64,000 bases of DNA from VEQN01 sp036405975 (GTDB taxonomy: Bacteria > Patescibacteriota > Minisyncoccia > Phycocordibacterales > CAIZLB01). The first letter of the stretch is position 1. Every line of letters begins with the position of its first letter. The translations under genes and the position numbers were made by a program. This document shows positions 55,389-63,195 of the stretch, one piece after another. The notes beneath the pieces were generated by a model. That model had not been told where the DNA came from, ran no database searches, and saw only the letters and a list, made by a program, of their open reading frames with translations. Where the stretch lies: contig DASWWM010000034.1 in the NCBI GenBank assembly GCA_036405975.1, positions 1-64,000 on the forward strand, in the 5' to 3' direction.

Positions 55389-56459
55389 ATGACTGAGGCT
55401 GCTCAAAACCCATACGAAATAATCCTGTACTACAAGTACGTCGACCTTGCTGATCCGCAAGGCTTTGTTGATTGGCATAAGGCTGTCTGTGCAAACCTCA
55501 ACCTCAAAGGAAGGGTCCTCATTGCGAAAGAGGGAATCAATGGAACGCTCGAAGGGCGAGTGGAAGATACGGCAGAGTATTGCCGACTCATGCATCTTCA
55601 GGACGGTTCAGAGGGAACGTTTGCAGACTTCAGCGATGTCGTATTCAAGCGAAGTCCTGGAACGGGAGTCGCTTTCCCGAAGCTCAAGGTAAAGCTTCGA
55701 GACGAAGTGGTTTCCCTCAAGCTCTCTCACGGTTCGGATGTGAATCCAAATGAAACGACGGGCATTCATCTCAAGGCAGAAGACCTAAAAAAATGGTATG
55801 AGACAGGCGAGGACTTCCTCATCGTCGATATGAGAAATGACTACGAATACAAAGTGGGGCATTTTGAAGGATCGATCAATCCTAAAATGACAAACTTCCG
55901 AGACCTTCCCGACGTCCTTCCGGCACTTGAAGAAGTTAAAAAGGCTTCGCTTGAAGGAAAGAAAATCATCACGGTCTGTACGGGAGGAATTCGATGCGAA
56001 AAGGCGTCAGGCTTTCTGATGAAGAACGGATTCGAGAATGTGTACCAGCTCGATGGGGGGATGCATACATATATGGAGAAATTCCCAGGTCAGGATTTCA
56101 ACGGCGCTCTCTATGTATTCGATGGGCGAGAAACGATGGCATTCACCGATGACCGGCAGATTATCGGAAGGTGCATCGCATGCGATACGGCTACTGAGCA
56201 GTTCACGAATTGCGCGCATATCAGATGTCATGCAAAGACTCTCATCTGCGGTCCCTGCATCAAGAAATCTCTTGCAGAAGCTCGGACCCTTGTCGAGGAA
56301 AATCCCGCATTCGGTCCCGTAGTGAACAAGATCCTGACTGAAGAGACGAGCGCATTTGTATTCTGCTCTGACGAATGCCGCGCTGCGGCCATGGAAAGAA
56401 TTGAGAAGGCTGCGAAGGCATCTTCTGCGGTGCCTGTTGCAGCGATTGTCGGTGCATAA
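55389..56459 (+). CDS. trhO: tRNA uridine(34) hydroxylase TrhO (rhodanese-like)
   Basis: 356 residues from the ATG at 55389 (MTEAAQNPYEIILYYKYVDL). N-terminal ferredoxin-like domain with GRVLIAKEGINGTLEG, then the rhodanese domain with IVDMRNDYEYKVGHFEGSIN and the Cys loop VCTGGIRCEKASGFLMKNGF, and a C-terminal Cys-rich part (CIACDTATEQFTNCAHIRCH, CSDECRAAAM). TrhO makes ho5U34 in tRNAs using prephenate-independent O2 chemistry, which broadens decoding. TATATA box about 7 bases before the ATG. Confidence 0.92.
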   Translation: MTEAAQNPYEIILYYKYVDLADPQGFVDWHKAVCANLNLKGRVLIAKEGINGTLEGRVEDTAEYCRLMHLQDGSEGTFADFSDVVFKRSPGTGVAFPKLKVKLRDEVVSLKLSHGSDVNPNETTGIHLKAEDLKKWYETGEDFLIVDMRNDYEYKVGHFEGSINPKMTNFRDLPDVLPALEEVKKASLEGKKIITVCTGGIRCEKASGFLMKNGFENVYQLDGGMHTYMEKFPGQDFNGALYVFDGRETMAFTDDRQIIGRCIACDTATEQFTNCAHIRCHAKTLICGPCIKKSLAEARTLVEENPAFGPVVNKILTEETSAFVFCSDECRAAAMERIEKAAKASSAVPVAAIVGA

Positions 56460-56572
56460 TTTGACTCTTTGGGATTCAAGGAGCAGAATGATATTCCAGA
56501 AGGCCCTTTGACTGTCAGCTCACGCTGCGGAAGGTTCCATCGCAACCAACAACTTGGAGGCTCGTTAACAAC

Positions 56573-56716
56573 ATGAGTGAAGTTCCGAAGAATGCTACCG
56601 TTAAACGTCTGCGGCCATGGCGCCGAATCCAGTGTGCACCGTCTCGTGGTCCGTATTGGCCGCGGATCAGGCTTATTGTCACGCGATCTCGTCTTGGCAG
56701 GTTCTCGTCTAACTAA
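56573..56716 (+). CDS. Small basic protein candidate
   Basis: A 47-codon frame (MSEVPKNATVKRLRPWRRIQ at the start, RLGRFSSN at the end) with 11 Arg and 2 Lys, in the otherwise empty 56460-56868 stretch. A GGAGG lies 17 bases before the ATG and a good terminator follows at 56739. Arg codons are mainly CGT, CGG and CGC rather than the genome's favoured CGA, so it could be foreign, or the transcript could be a non-coding RNA. Upstream 56461-56560 shows TTGACT-like hexamers, but no firm promoter. Confidence 0.4.
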   Translation: MSEVPKNATVKRLRPWRRIQCAPSRGPYWPRIRLIVTRSRLGRFSSN

Positions 56717-56738
56717 GCGTTCTCTCACATGTGTTATA

Positions 56739-56768
56739 GGCCGCCAGCATTCCGCTGGCGGCCTTTTC
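56739..56768 (+). terminator. Terminator before ileS
   Basis: GGCCGCCAGC pairs with GCTGGCGGCC around ATTCC, then TTTTC. Confidence 0.8.
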
Positions 56769-56868
56769 TATTGCCACAAATGCCCAAAGTGCTACTATAT
56801 TTTTATTGCACGGACGAGCCATAAAAAGCAGGCCATGCAGCTTTAGAAAATAACAACCAAATAAGAAA

Positions 56869-59800
56869 ATGGCAGAGAAGACCAATCCAGAGCCCCAGAC
56901 AGAGGTACATGCGGGCGATGCACTCAAGACAGTCTCTGCCCAAAGGGAAGAAGCGGTTCTTTCCTTTTGGCAGAACAACCATATATTCGAAAAGAGCCTG
57001 AAAAGGGAATCTCCAAAAGGCAATTTCGTAATTTTTGACGGACCTCCTTACGCGACGGGCTTGCCGCACTACGGCCACATACTTCCTTCGACTATCAAGG
57101 ACATCATCCCGCGGTACAAGACCATGCAGGGGTATTTCGTTCCTCGACGATGGGGATGGGACTGCCACGGTCTCCCGATCGAGAATCTCATCGAGAAGCA
57201 GCTCGGACTGAAAGACAAGAAGGCGATCGAAGAATACGGCATCGGCAATTTCAATAAAGCTGCGAAGGACAGCGTATTCGGCTATGCTCGCGACTGGAAA
57301 AGGATCATCGGCAAAGTAGGGCGATGGGTCGATATGGAAAATGACTATCATACGATGGACTCAAGCTATACGGAGTCAGTATGGTGGTCTTTCAAGGCGC
57401 TTCAGGAAAAAGGACTTGTATACGATGCCTTCAAGGTGATGCCGTATTGTCCTCGATGCGAGACATCGCTCTCTAACTTCGAAGTCGGTTTGGGATATAA
57501 GGATATTCCTGATATTTCAGCGTACGTCCTGTTCCCGGTATTGGGAGATGGCGGAAAGGCCACTGAAGAAAATTTCCTTGCATGGACGACGACCCCTTGG
57601 ACTCTTCCCGGAAATACCGCACTCGCGCTCAATCCTGAACTTGAATACGTACTCGTGCGAGCGAGGACTGCGTCAGGCTCAACCCTCGTATGGGTTGCAA
57701 AAGATCTCGTTGCCGGACTTTCTGCAAAAGGCATTCTCCAGAAGCCCGAAGGCGATGGGTCGGCTGATTTCGAAGCGCTCAAGATGAAGAAGGGTTCCGA
57801 GCTTTCCGGCATTTCATACACGCCTCCCTTCGATTTCTACACAGCCGCAGGGTCTCTTGCTCCTGACCAGGAATCAAAGCGTCCTTCAGCATGGAAGACG
57901 CATGTCGCAGATTTTGTAACTGCCGAAGACGGTACAGGCATCGTGCACATTGCACCGGCATTCGGAGATGACGACTCCAAGCTCGCTCATGCAAACGGTA
58001 TCCCTGTGATACAGCATGTCGGACGGGACGGACGACTCAAAGAAGGCCTTGGAAACCTCTCCGGACTTCATGCCAAGGAAAAGGCAAATCACCAGGCTAC
58101 TGACATCGAAGTGATCAAGCTTCTTGCACATGCGACCGTCTCTGACGGATCGCCCCTTCTCTTCGCGAAGGAAAAGCTCGTGCACTCATATCCGCATTGC
58201 TGGAGATGCGAGACGCCTCTTCTCAACTATGCGACAACGTCATGGTTTGTTCAGGTTACAAAGCTCAAGGATCAGCTGATCGAGGCCAATGCCACTGTTA
58301 ACTGGGTTCCAAAAGAAGTGGGAGAAGGACGGTTTGGGAAATGGCTCGAGAATGTCCGGGATTGGGCCGTATCGCGAACTCGATACTGGGGAGCTCCGCT
58401 TCCTATATGGAAAGGCGAGAAGACCGGACGAGCCGAGTTCATCGGTTCCGTCTCAGAGCTTAGGGAGAGGATTGCTGACAATGGAAACAGCTTCCTTTTG
58501 ATGCGACATGGGGAGTCCGAGTCGAATACCAAGAATGTGATCAATTCAAGCGTTGCCGACCTTGATCTTTATCCGCTTACGGAAGCCGGGAAGACCCAAG
58601 TTGAGGCATCGGCACGGGCAATCATCGAGCGACAGCAGAAGCGAGGCAAGAAGATCACGAGGATCTACGCTTCAGATTTTAGACGAACAAAAGAGACTGC
58701 CCGACAGGTTGCTTCAGCACTCGGACTTGATCCGAACGACATCGTATTCGATGCGAGGATTCGAGAGGTTAATGCCGGAGATTTTAATGGCGGCAGCTGG
58801 AAGCAGAGAGATGAATATTTCCCGACACTTCATGAGCGAATCTTCAAGAAATGTCCGAATGGCGAGTCAGTCGCTGATCTTAAGAAAAGGACTGCTGAAT
58901 TCCTCTACGACATCGAATCAAAGCATAAGGGCGAAGATATCCTCGTCGTTACGCATGGCCTGCCACTTCGGCTCATGATGGGCACGGCTGAAGGAAAGAC
59001 TTCGAGGGACATGCTCCGGTCTGGCTGGAGAGACTACTCCGATCCGACGGCATCGCTCCATGAATGCCATTTCAAGCCGCTTCCTCACAATGAGAACTTC
59101 GAGCTCGATCTCCATCGGCCATTCATCGATGAGATCGTTTGGAATGCACAGACTCCTGACGGAGGAACTGAGGTCATGCGAAGGATTCCTGACGTATTCG
59201 ACGTATGGTATGACTCGGGATCGATGCCGTTTGCTCAGAACCATTACCCGTTCGAATCAAAGGACGAGTTCGAGAAGGAGGGCAGCACCCTGTTTCCGGC
59301 AGACTTCATCTCAGAGGGGATCGATCAGACCCGAGGCTGGTTCTACTCGCTCATGGTTCTTTCGGTGGCTCTCTTTGGAAAAGCGCCGTATAAGAATGTG
59401 ACGGTAAACGGACTCATCCTTGCAGAAGACGGAAGGAAAATGTCGAAGAGCCTCAAGAACTATCCGGACCTTGAGCCCACGCTTGAAAAGTACGGAGGCG
59501 ATTCGCTCCGGTTCATGCTCGCATCGTCTCCCGCGACTCATGCAGAGGAAGTGCTGTTCTCTGAGAAGGCGCTCGACGAGGTGAATAAGAAAATCTTCAA
59601 TCGACTTGAGAACGTATATACGTTCTACAAGATGTACGCCTCTGAAGGATTGGCGGGGGAGACCTTGTCCCATGACTCCGTGCCGATGAGCGTTCATGTT
59701 CTCGACAAGTGGATCATCTCTCGACTCGCGGAACTCAAGCTCGAAGTCGAAAAGAATCTTGACCTGTATCAGATAGATAAGGCTGCCCGACCGATCAACC

Positions 59801-60573
59801 TATTCGTTGATGACATCTCGACATGGTATCTCCGACGGTCACGAGATCGATTCAAGGGAGATGACGCTGCGGACAAGCAGGCAGCTATCGATACTACCCG
59901 TTTCGCTCTCATGACAGTGTCAAAGATCATTGCTCCGTTCGTGCCGTTCATGGCTGAGCACATGTATCAGAACCTCAAGGCTGATGCCGCTGCCGCAAGT
60001 TCGGCTCTCGCCGTTACGATGCCTGAAAGCGTGCATCTCTGCGACTGGCCGACATTGCCTGAGCCGGACATGGCCCTTATCGACTCTATGGCATCGCTTC
60101 GGAAGCTTGTCGAGACTGGCTTGGCCCTTCGGTCAAAGGCTGGCATCAAGGTGCGGCAGCCACTTGCCTCGTTTGCCTACAATGCGGGCGAAATGAATCT
60201 CTCTGCCGAACTTGCGGAGATTGCAGCGGATGAGCTCAATGTGAAGAATGTCGTGGCGGGAACTGAAGTGTCGCTTGATACTGAGCTGACAAAGGAGCTC
60301 AAGGACGAAGGTCTCGTCCGAGACGTCATCCGCGCGATCCAGGAGGGAAGAAAGCTTGCGGGGCTGAATCCTGGCGATTCGATCTCTCTCGAGCTCGGTT
60401 CTGACACTGTGACACTTGAGATTCTCAAGGCATATGAACAGATGATCAAGAAGCCTGTTCTCGCCGAAGCCGTTGCTTACGGAGATGTCAATGATGCGGC
60501 GGGACAGGTTATCGAAGTCGAATCTGCGAAGGTCAGCATCCTCATCAATGTCTCATCACATCTATCAAACTAA
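56869..60573 (+). CDS. ileS: Isoleucyl-tRNA synthetase with inserted histidine-phosphatase domain
   Basis: 1234 residues; type 2 IleRS is usually about 1030, and the extra 200 is one inserted domain. Order: N-terminal catalytic part with HYGH at 67-70 (ATP site), CP1 editing domain (AWTTTPWTLPGNTALAL), then WAVSRTRYWGAPLPIWKGEK. The insert follows at about 538-735. The class I core resumes at DLHRPFIDEIVW with DVFDVWYDSGSMPFA, IDQTRGWFYSLM and KMSKS at 857-861; then the anticodon domain and a C-terminal DUF5915-like part. The insert has a full phosphoglycerate-mutase-like active site: RHG at 546-548 (LLMRHGESESN), SDFRRTKETA, the acid in REVNAGDFNGG, and His 696 in LVVTHGLPLRL. It stays in frame with no stop or composition shift, so it is a true fusion. 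recO overlaps its end by 26 bases. Confidence 0.95.
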   Translation: MAEKTNPEPQTEVHAGDALKTVSAQREEAVLSFWQNNHIFEKSLKRESPKGNFVIFDGPPYATGLPHYGHILPSTIKDIIPRYKTMQGYFVPRRWGWDCHGLPIENLIEKQLGLKDKKAIEEYGIGNFNKAAKDSVFGYARDWKRIIGKVGRWVDMENDYHTMDSSYTESVWWSFKALQEKGLVYDAFKVMPYCPRCETSLSNFEVGLGYKDIPDISAYVLFPVLGDGGKATEENFLAWTTTPWTLPGNTALALNPELEYVLVRARTASGSTLVWVAKDLVAGLSAKGILQKPEGDGSADFEALKMKKGSELSGISYTPPFDFYTAAGSLAPDQESKRPSAWKTHVADFVTAEDGTGIVHIAPAFGDDDSKLAHANGIPVIQHVGRDGRLKEGLGNLSGLHAKEKANHQATDIEVIKLLAHATVSDGSPLLFAKEKLVHSYPHCWRCETPLLNYATTSWFVQVTKLKDQLIEANATVNWVPKEVGEGRFGKWLENVRDWAVSRTRYWGAPLPIWKGEKTGRAEFIGSVSELRERIADNGNSFLLMRHGESESNTKNVINSSVADLDLYPLTEAGKTQVEASARAIIERQQKRGKKITRIYASDFRRTKETARQVASALGLDPNDIVFDARIREVNAGDFNGGSWKQRDEYFPTLHERIFKKCPNGESVADLKKRTAEFLYDIESKHKGEDILVVTHGLPLRLMMGTAEGKTSRDMLRSGWRDYSDPTASLHECHFKPLPHNENFELDLHRPFIDEIVWNAQTPDGGTEVMRRIPDVFDVWYDSGSMPFAQNHYPFESKDEFEKEGSTLFPADFISEGIDQTRGWFYSLMVLSVALFGKAPYKNVTVNGLILAEDGRKMSKSLKNYPDLEPTLEKYGGDSLRFMLASSPATHAEEVLFSEKALDEVNKKIFNRLENVYTFYKMYASEGLAGETLSHDSVPMSVHVLDKWIISRLAELKLEVEKNLDLYQIDKAARPINLFVDDISTWYLRRSRDRFKGDDAADKQAAIDTTRFALMTVSKIIAPFVPFMAEHMYQNLKADAAAASSALAVTMPESVHLCDWPTLPEPDMALIDSMASLRKLVETGLALRSKAGIKVRQPLASFAYNAGEMNLSAELAEIAADELNVKNVVAGTEVSLDTELTKELKDEGLVRDVIRAIQEGRKLAGLNPGDSISLELGSDTVTLEILKAYEQMIKKPVLAEAVAYGDVNDAAGQVIEVESAKVSILINVSSHLSN

Positions 60574-61138
60574 TGCATTCGTCCTAGGCAGTTCTGATCT
60601 GGGCGAAGCGAACAAGACCCTGCTTCTCTTCACTGAGGAGCTGGGTGTTTTGTATGCGGTGGCGCAGGGCATAAGGCTTCAGAAGTCGAAGCTCAAGGCG
60701 TCGCTCCAGGATTTCTCGTATATACGAGTCTGTTTAGTAAAAGGAAAGGAGGTGTGGAGGCTGACGAGTGCCGAGAAGCTCATATCTCTTTATGACAAGC
60801 GCCTTTCGCTCGAAGCGCGAAAGGCGCTTGCGGGCATTCTCCGGTTTGTACAGAGAATGTCTCCGGGGGAAGGAAAGCAGAAAGACCTATTTGAGATTCT
60901 GACCAAGCTTTGCGCATACGTATTCCAGAACAAGATTGATCTTGCAAAGATTCATTTGATTTCGGTAGTGGCCAAGTTCAAGATTCTTCATGTGCTCGGG
61001 TACGGATCGGGCAACGACGAGTTGGTGAAGAGGTATCAAGGATCAGAATGGAATGATGCCCTTATCGAAGGTGCTTCAAAAGATGAAGAAGCGCTGAACA
61101 GGCACAATGAAACGGCTCTTCGAGAAAGTCATCTGTGA
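60548..61138 (+). CDS. recO: DNA repair protein RecO
   Basis: 196 residues from the ATG at 60548 (MSHHIYQTNAFVLGSSDLGE), inside the last 26 bases of ileS, indicating translational coupling. The N-terminal OB fold reads LGEANKTLLLFTEELGVLYA, VAQGIRLQKSKLKASLQDFS and VWRLTSAEKL, which is the RecO pattern. The helical C-terminal part is shorter than the usual 240-residue form, and the zinc-finger Cys are missing. It helps load RecA on SSB-coated DNA with RecR. Confidence 0.88.
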   Translation: MSHHIYQTNAFVLGSSDLGEANKTLLLFTEELGVLYAVAQGIRLQKSKLKASLQDFSYIRVCLVKGKEVWRLTSAEKLISLYDKRLSLEARKALAGILRFVQRMSPGEGKQKDLFEILTKLCAYVFQNKIDLAKIHLISVVAKFKILHVLGYGSGNDELVKRYQGSEWNDALIEGASKDEEALNRHNETALRESHL

Positions 61139-61153
61139 TATACTTTTATCCAT

Positions 61154-63106
61154 ATGGCAATGGATGACAGCAAAATTGAGCAGCTCAAGAACAGGCTGAA
61201 TTCTAATTCGGAAACAGATCCTGTTCCGGTCACGCATAGGCAGAAGCTTCCGCGGCACAGCGTCTTGGTGGGCCAGGCCTGGGAAGGGGATGCTACCGAG
61301 GAAAACCCCATCATCCGGCCTGACTTCGCAAAACTAAATCAATATGAGGACAAAAGCCCCCTCAAGAAGATACTCCTGGCGGTATTCTTGCTGTTCATCG
61401 CCGCGGTTGCATTTGCCGGATATGTCATTTTCTCAGGGGCAAATTTCGTCTCGAATAACAACATCGACATTCGGCTTATCGGTCCTGTGAGTTCGCCTGC
61501 AGGAGAAGAGCTCTCGCTCGATGTGGATATTACGAACCGGAATAAGACGGAGCTTCTTCTGGCCGACCTCGTTGTCACGTATCCTGAAGGAACGAGGTCG
61601 GCCAGTGACCGCATCACTCCGCTCCTGACTGACAGGACTGCCGTTGGAACCATCAAGGCGGGAGAGTCCGTGCGGCTCACTGTTAAGTCTGTTCTCTTCG
61701 GCGAGGAGAATGTTAAAAAGAATATCAATGTGGCACTTGAGTACGGCATTCCCGGATCAAGCAATATTTTCATAAAAGATAAGCAGTATCCGATGTTCAT
61801 TGGTTCTTCGCCGATCACGGTAAACATCGAGGCGTTGAGAGAGGTGACTCCGGAACAGGAGGCGGACTTCAAAGTGAAGATCAAGTCGAATAGCTCGTCC
61901 ATCGTTCGAGGCCTCATTCTCAAGGTGGAGTACCCATTCGGATTCGAATTCATCAGCTCTCTTCCGCAAGTTACGGGTGACTCTGGCACCTGGGTTCTTG
62001 GGGACGTAAACCCAGGAGAAGAGCGAGAGATCGCCATCCGAGGGCGGATGATAGGCGGAGAAAATCAGGAGCGCGTATTCAGGTTCTATACTGGAACCGA
62101 AGATCCCAATGACAAGACGTCGATTGGCACCATTTTCGTGACCAACTCGGCAACTGTCGCACTCAAGAAACCGTTCCTCGGGGCTGATATCTCATTGGAT
62201 GGAAAGACATCTGCCACATATGTCACATATGCCGGTGAGACCGTGAAGGGGGAGATCACATGGCAGAATAACCTCAATGTTCCCCTGAACGACGTCGTCG
62301 TCGAGGCGCGGATTGCCGGACAGATGCTCGACCGGCTCAGCATTCAGGGAGACCGAGGCTTTTACAGGTCAATCGACAATACCATTCTCTGGGACAGGAC
62401 AACTCTCGCTGAGCTCAGGGAAGTCGGTCCGGGCCAGATAGGACGCCTTCAGTTCTCATTCTCGCCCGTCTCTCTCACTGCAAAGAATGCATCAGAGCTC
62501 ACAAGGCAGGAGATGACGATCGATCTTGCGATCAGGGCAAAGCGATTTAGCGAGGACAATGTTCCTGTTGAAATCACATCGAATATCGCGCGAAAGATTC
62601 AGATCGCATCAAACCTGGATATCACGACTGGTGCCATTCGGACTGTCGGTCCGTTCCAGAATACAGGACCTGTTCCGCCTATGCCTGAGCAGAAAACGAC
62701 ATATACCATGTTCGTCAGCGTCACCAACTCGTATAACAATGTGAAGGATGCGGTATATACGGCAACTCTTCCTGCCTATGTCGAATGGCTTGGAAAGGTA
62801 TACCCTGAGAATTCAAGCGTGAAGTACAATGCCGATACACGACAGATCACGTGGCCAGTCGGGGACATCTCTTCGGGTACCGGATACTCGTCGAGCAAGA
62901 AGGAATTCGCATTCCAGGTCCAGCTTCTTCCGAGCTTGAGCCAGATCGGAACGTCGCCCATTCTCGTTGGAAGCCAGAAGCTCACAGGCCGTGACAATTT
63001 CACAGGAACCATCGTCGAGAGCAAGACGCAGTCTTCAGATACGAAGATGAGCACGGATCCCGCGTACAAGTTCGGCGACGAGAAGGTCGGTGGGGAGGGC
63101 AGGTAA
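61154..63106 (+). CDS. Large membrane-anchored protein with Ig-like repeats
   Basis: 650 residues. A cytoplasmic tail of about 68 residues (KIEQLKNRLNSNSETDPVPV at the start) precedes a transmembrane helix (ILLAVFLLFIAAVAFAGYVI). The outside part has four to five beta-sandwich units, e.g. IRLIGPVSSPAGEELSLDVD, ITVNIEALREVTPEQEADFK, KKPFLGADISLDGKTSATYV, IARKIQIASNLDITTGAIRT, like CARDB/DUF11-type bacterial Ig folds (VTNSYNNVKDAVYTATLPAY). No enzyme motif. Perhaps an envelope scaffold. TATACT (61139-61144) ends 9 bases before the ATG. Confidence 0.75.
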   Translation: MAMDDSKIEQLKNRLNSNSETDPVPVTHRQKLPRHSVLVGQAWEGDATEENPIIRPDFAKLNQYEDKSPLKKILLAVFLLFIAAVAFAGYVIFSGANFVSNNNIDIRLIGPVSSPAGEELSLDVDITNRNKTELLLADLVVTYPEGTRSASDRITPLLTDRTAVGTIKAGESVRLTVKSVLFGEENVKKNINVALEYGIPGSSNIFIKDKQYPMFIGSSPITVNIEALREVTPEQEADFKVKIKSNSSSIVRGLILKVEYPFGFEFISSLPQVTGDSGTWVLGDVNPGEEREIAIRGRMIGGENQERVFRFYTGTEDPNDKTSIGTIFVTNSATVALKKPFLGADISLDGKTSATYVTYAGETVKGEITWQNNLNVPLNDVVVEARIAGQMLDRLSIQGDRGFYRSIDNTILWDRTTLAELREVGPGQIGRLQFSFSPVSLTAKNASELTRQEMTIDLAIRAKRFSEDNVPVEITSNIARKIQIASNLDITTGAIRTVGPFQNTGPVPPMPEQKTTYTMFVSVTNSYNNVKDAVYTATLPAYVEWLGKVYPENSSVKYNADTRQITWPVGDISSGTGYSSSKKEFAFQVQLLPSLSQIGTSPILVGSQKLTGRDNFTGTIVESKTQSSDTKMSTDPAYKFGDEKVGGEGR

Positions 63107-63137
63107 GGCTTGTCTGAATCGAATAGCTCTCGCATGT

Positions 63138-63160
63138 AATGCGCGGATGTCCGCGCATTT
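63138..63160 (+). terminator. Hairpin terminator with weak T run
   Basis: AATGCGCGG pairs with CCGCGCATT around ATGT; only TTTA follows. Confidence 0.55.
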
Positions 63161-63195
63161 ACTATTGCCATTAAAACCGCTACTATTGTCACATT

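Noticed and set aside
61339..62037. Leftward 232-codon frame
   Set aside because: Shadow of the large Ig-like protein; Ser/Arg-rich with no signals.
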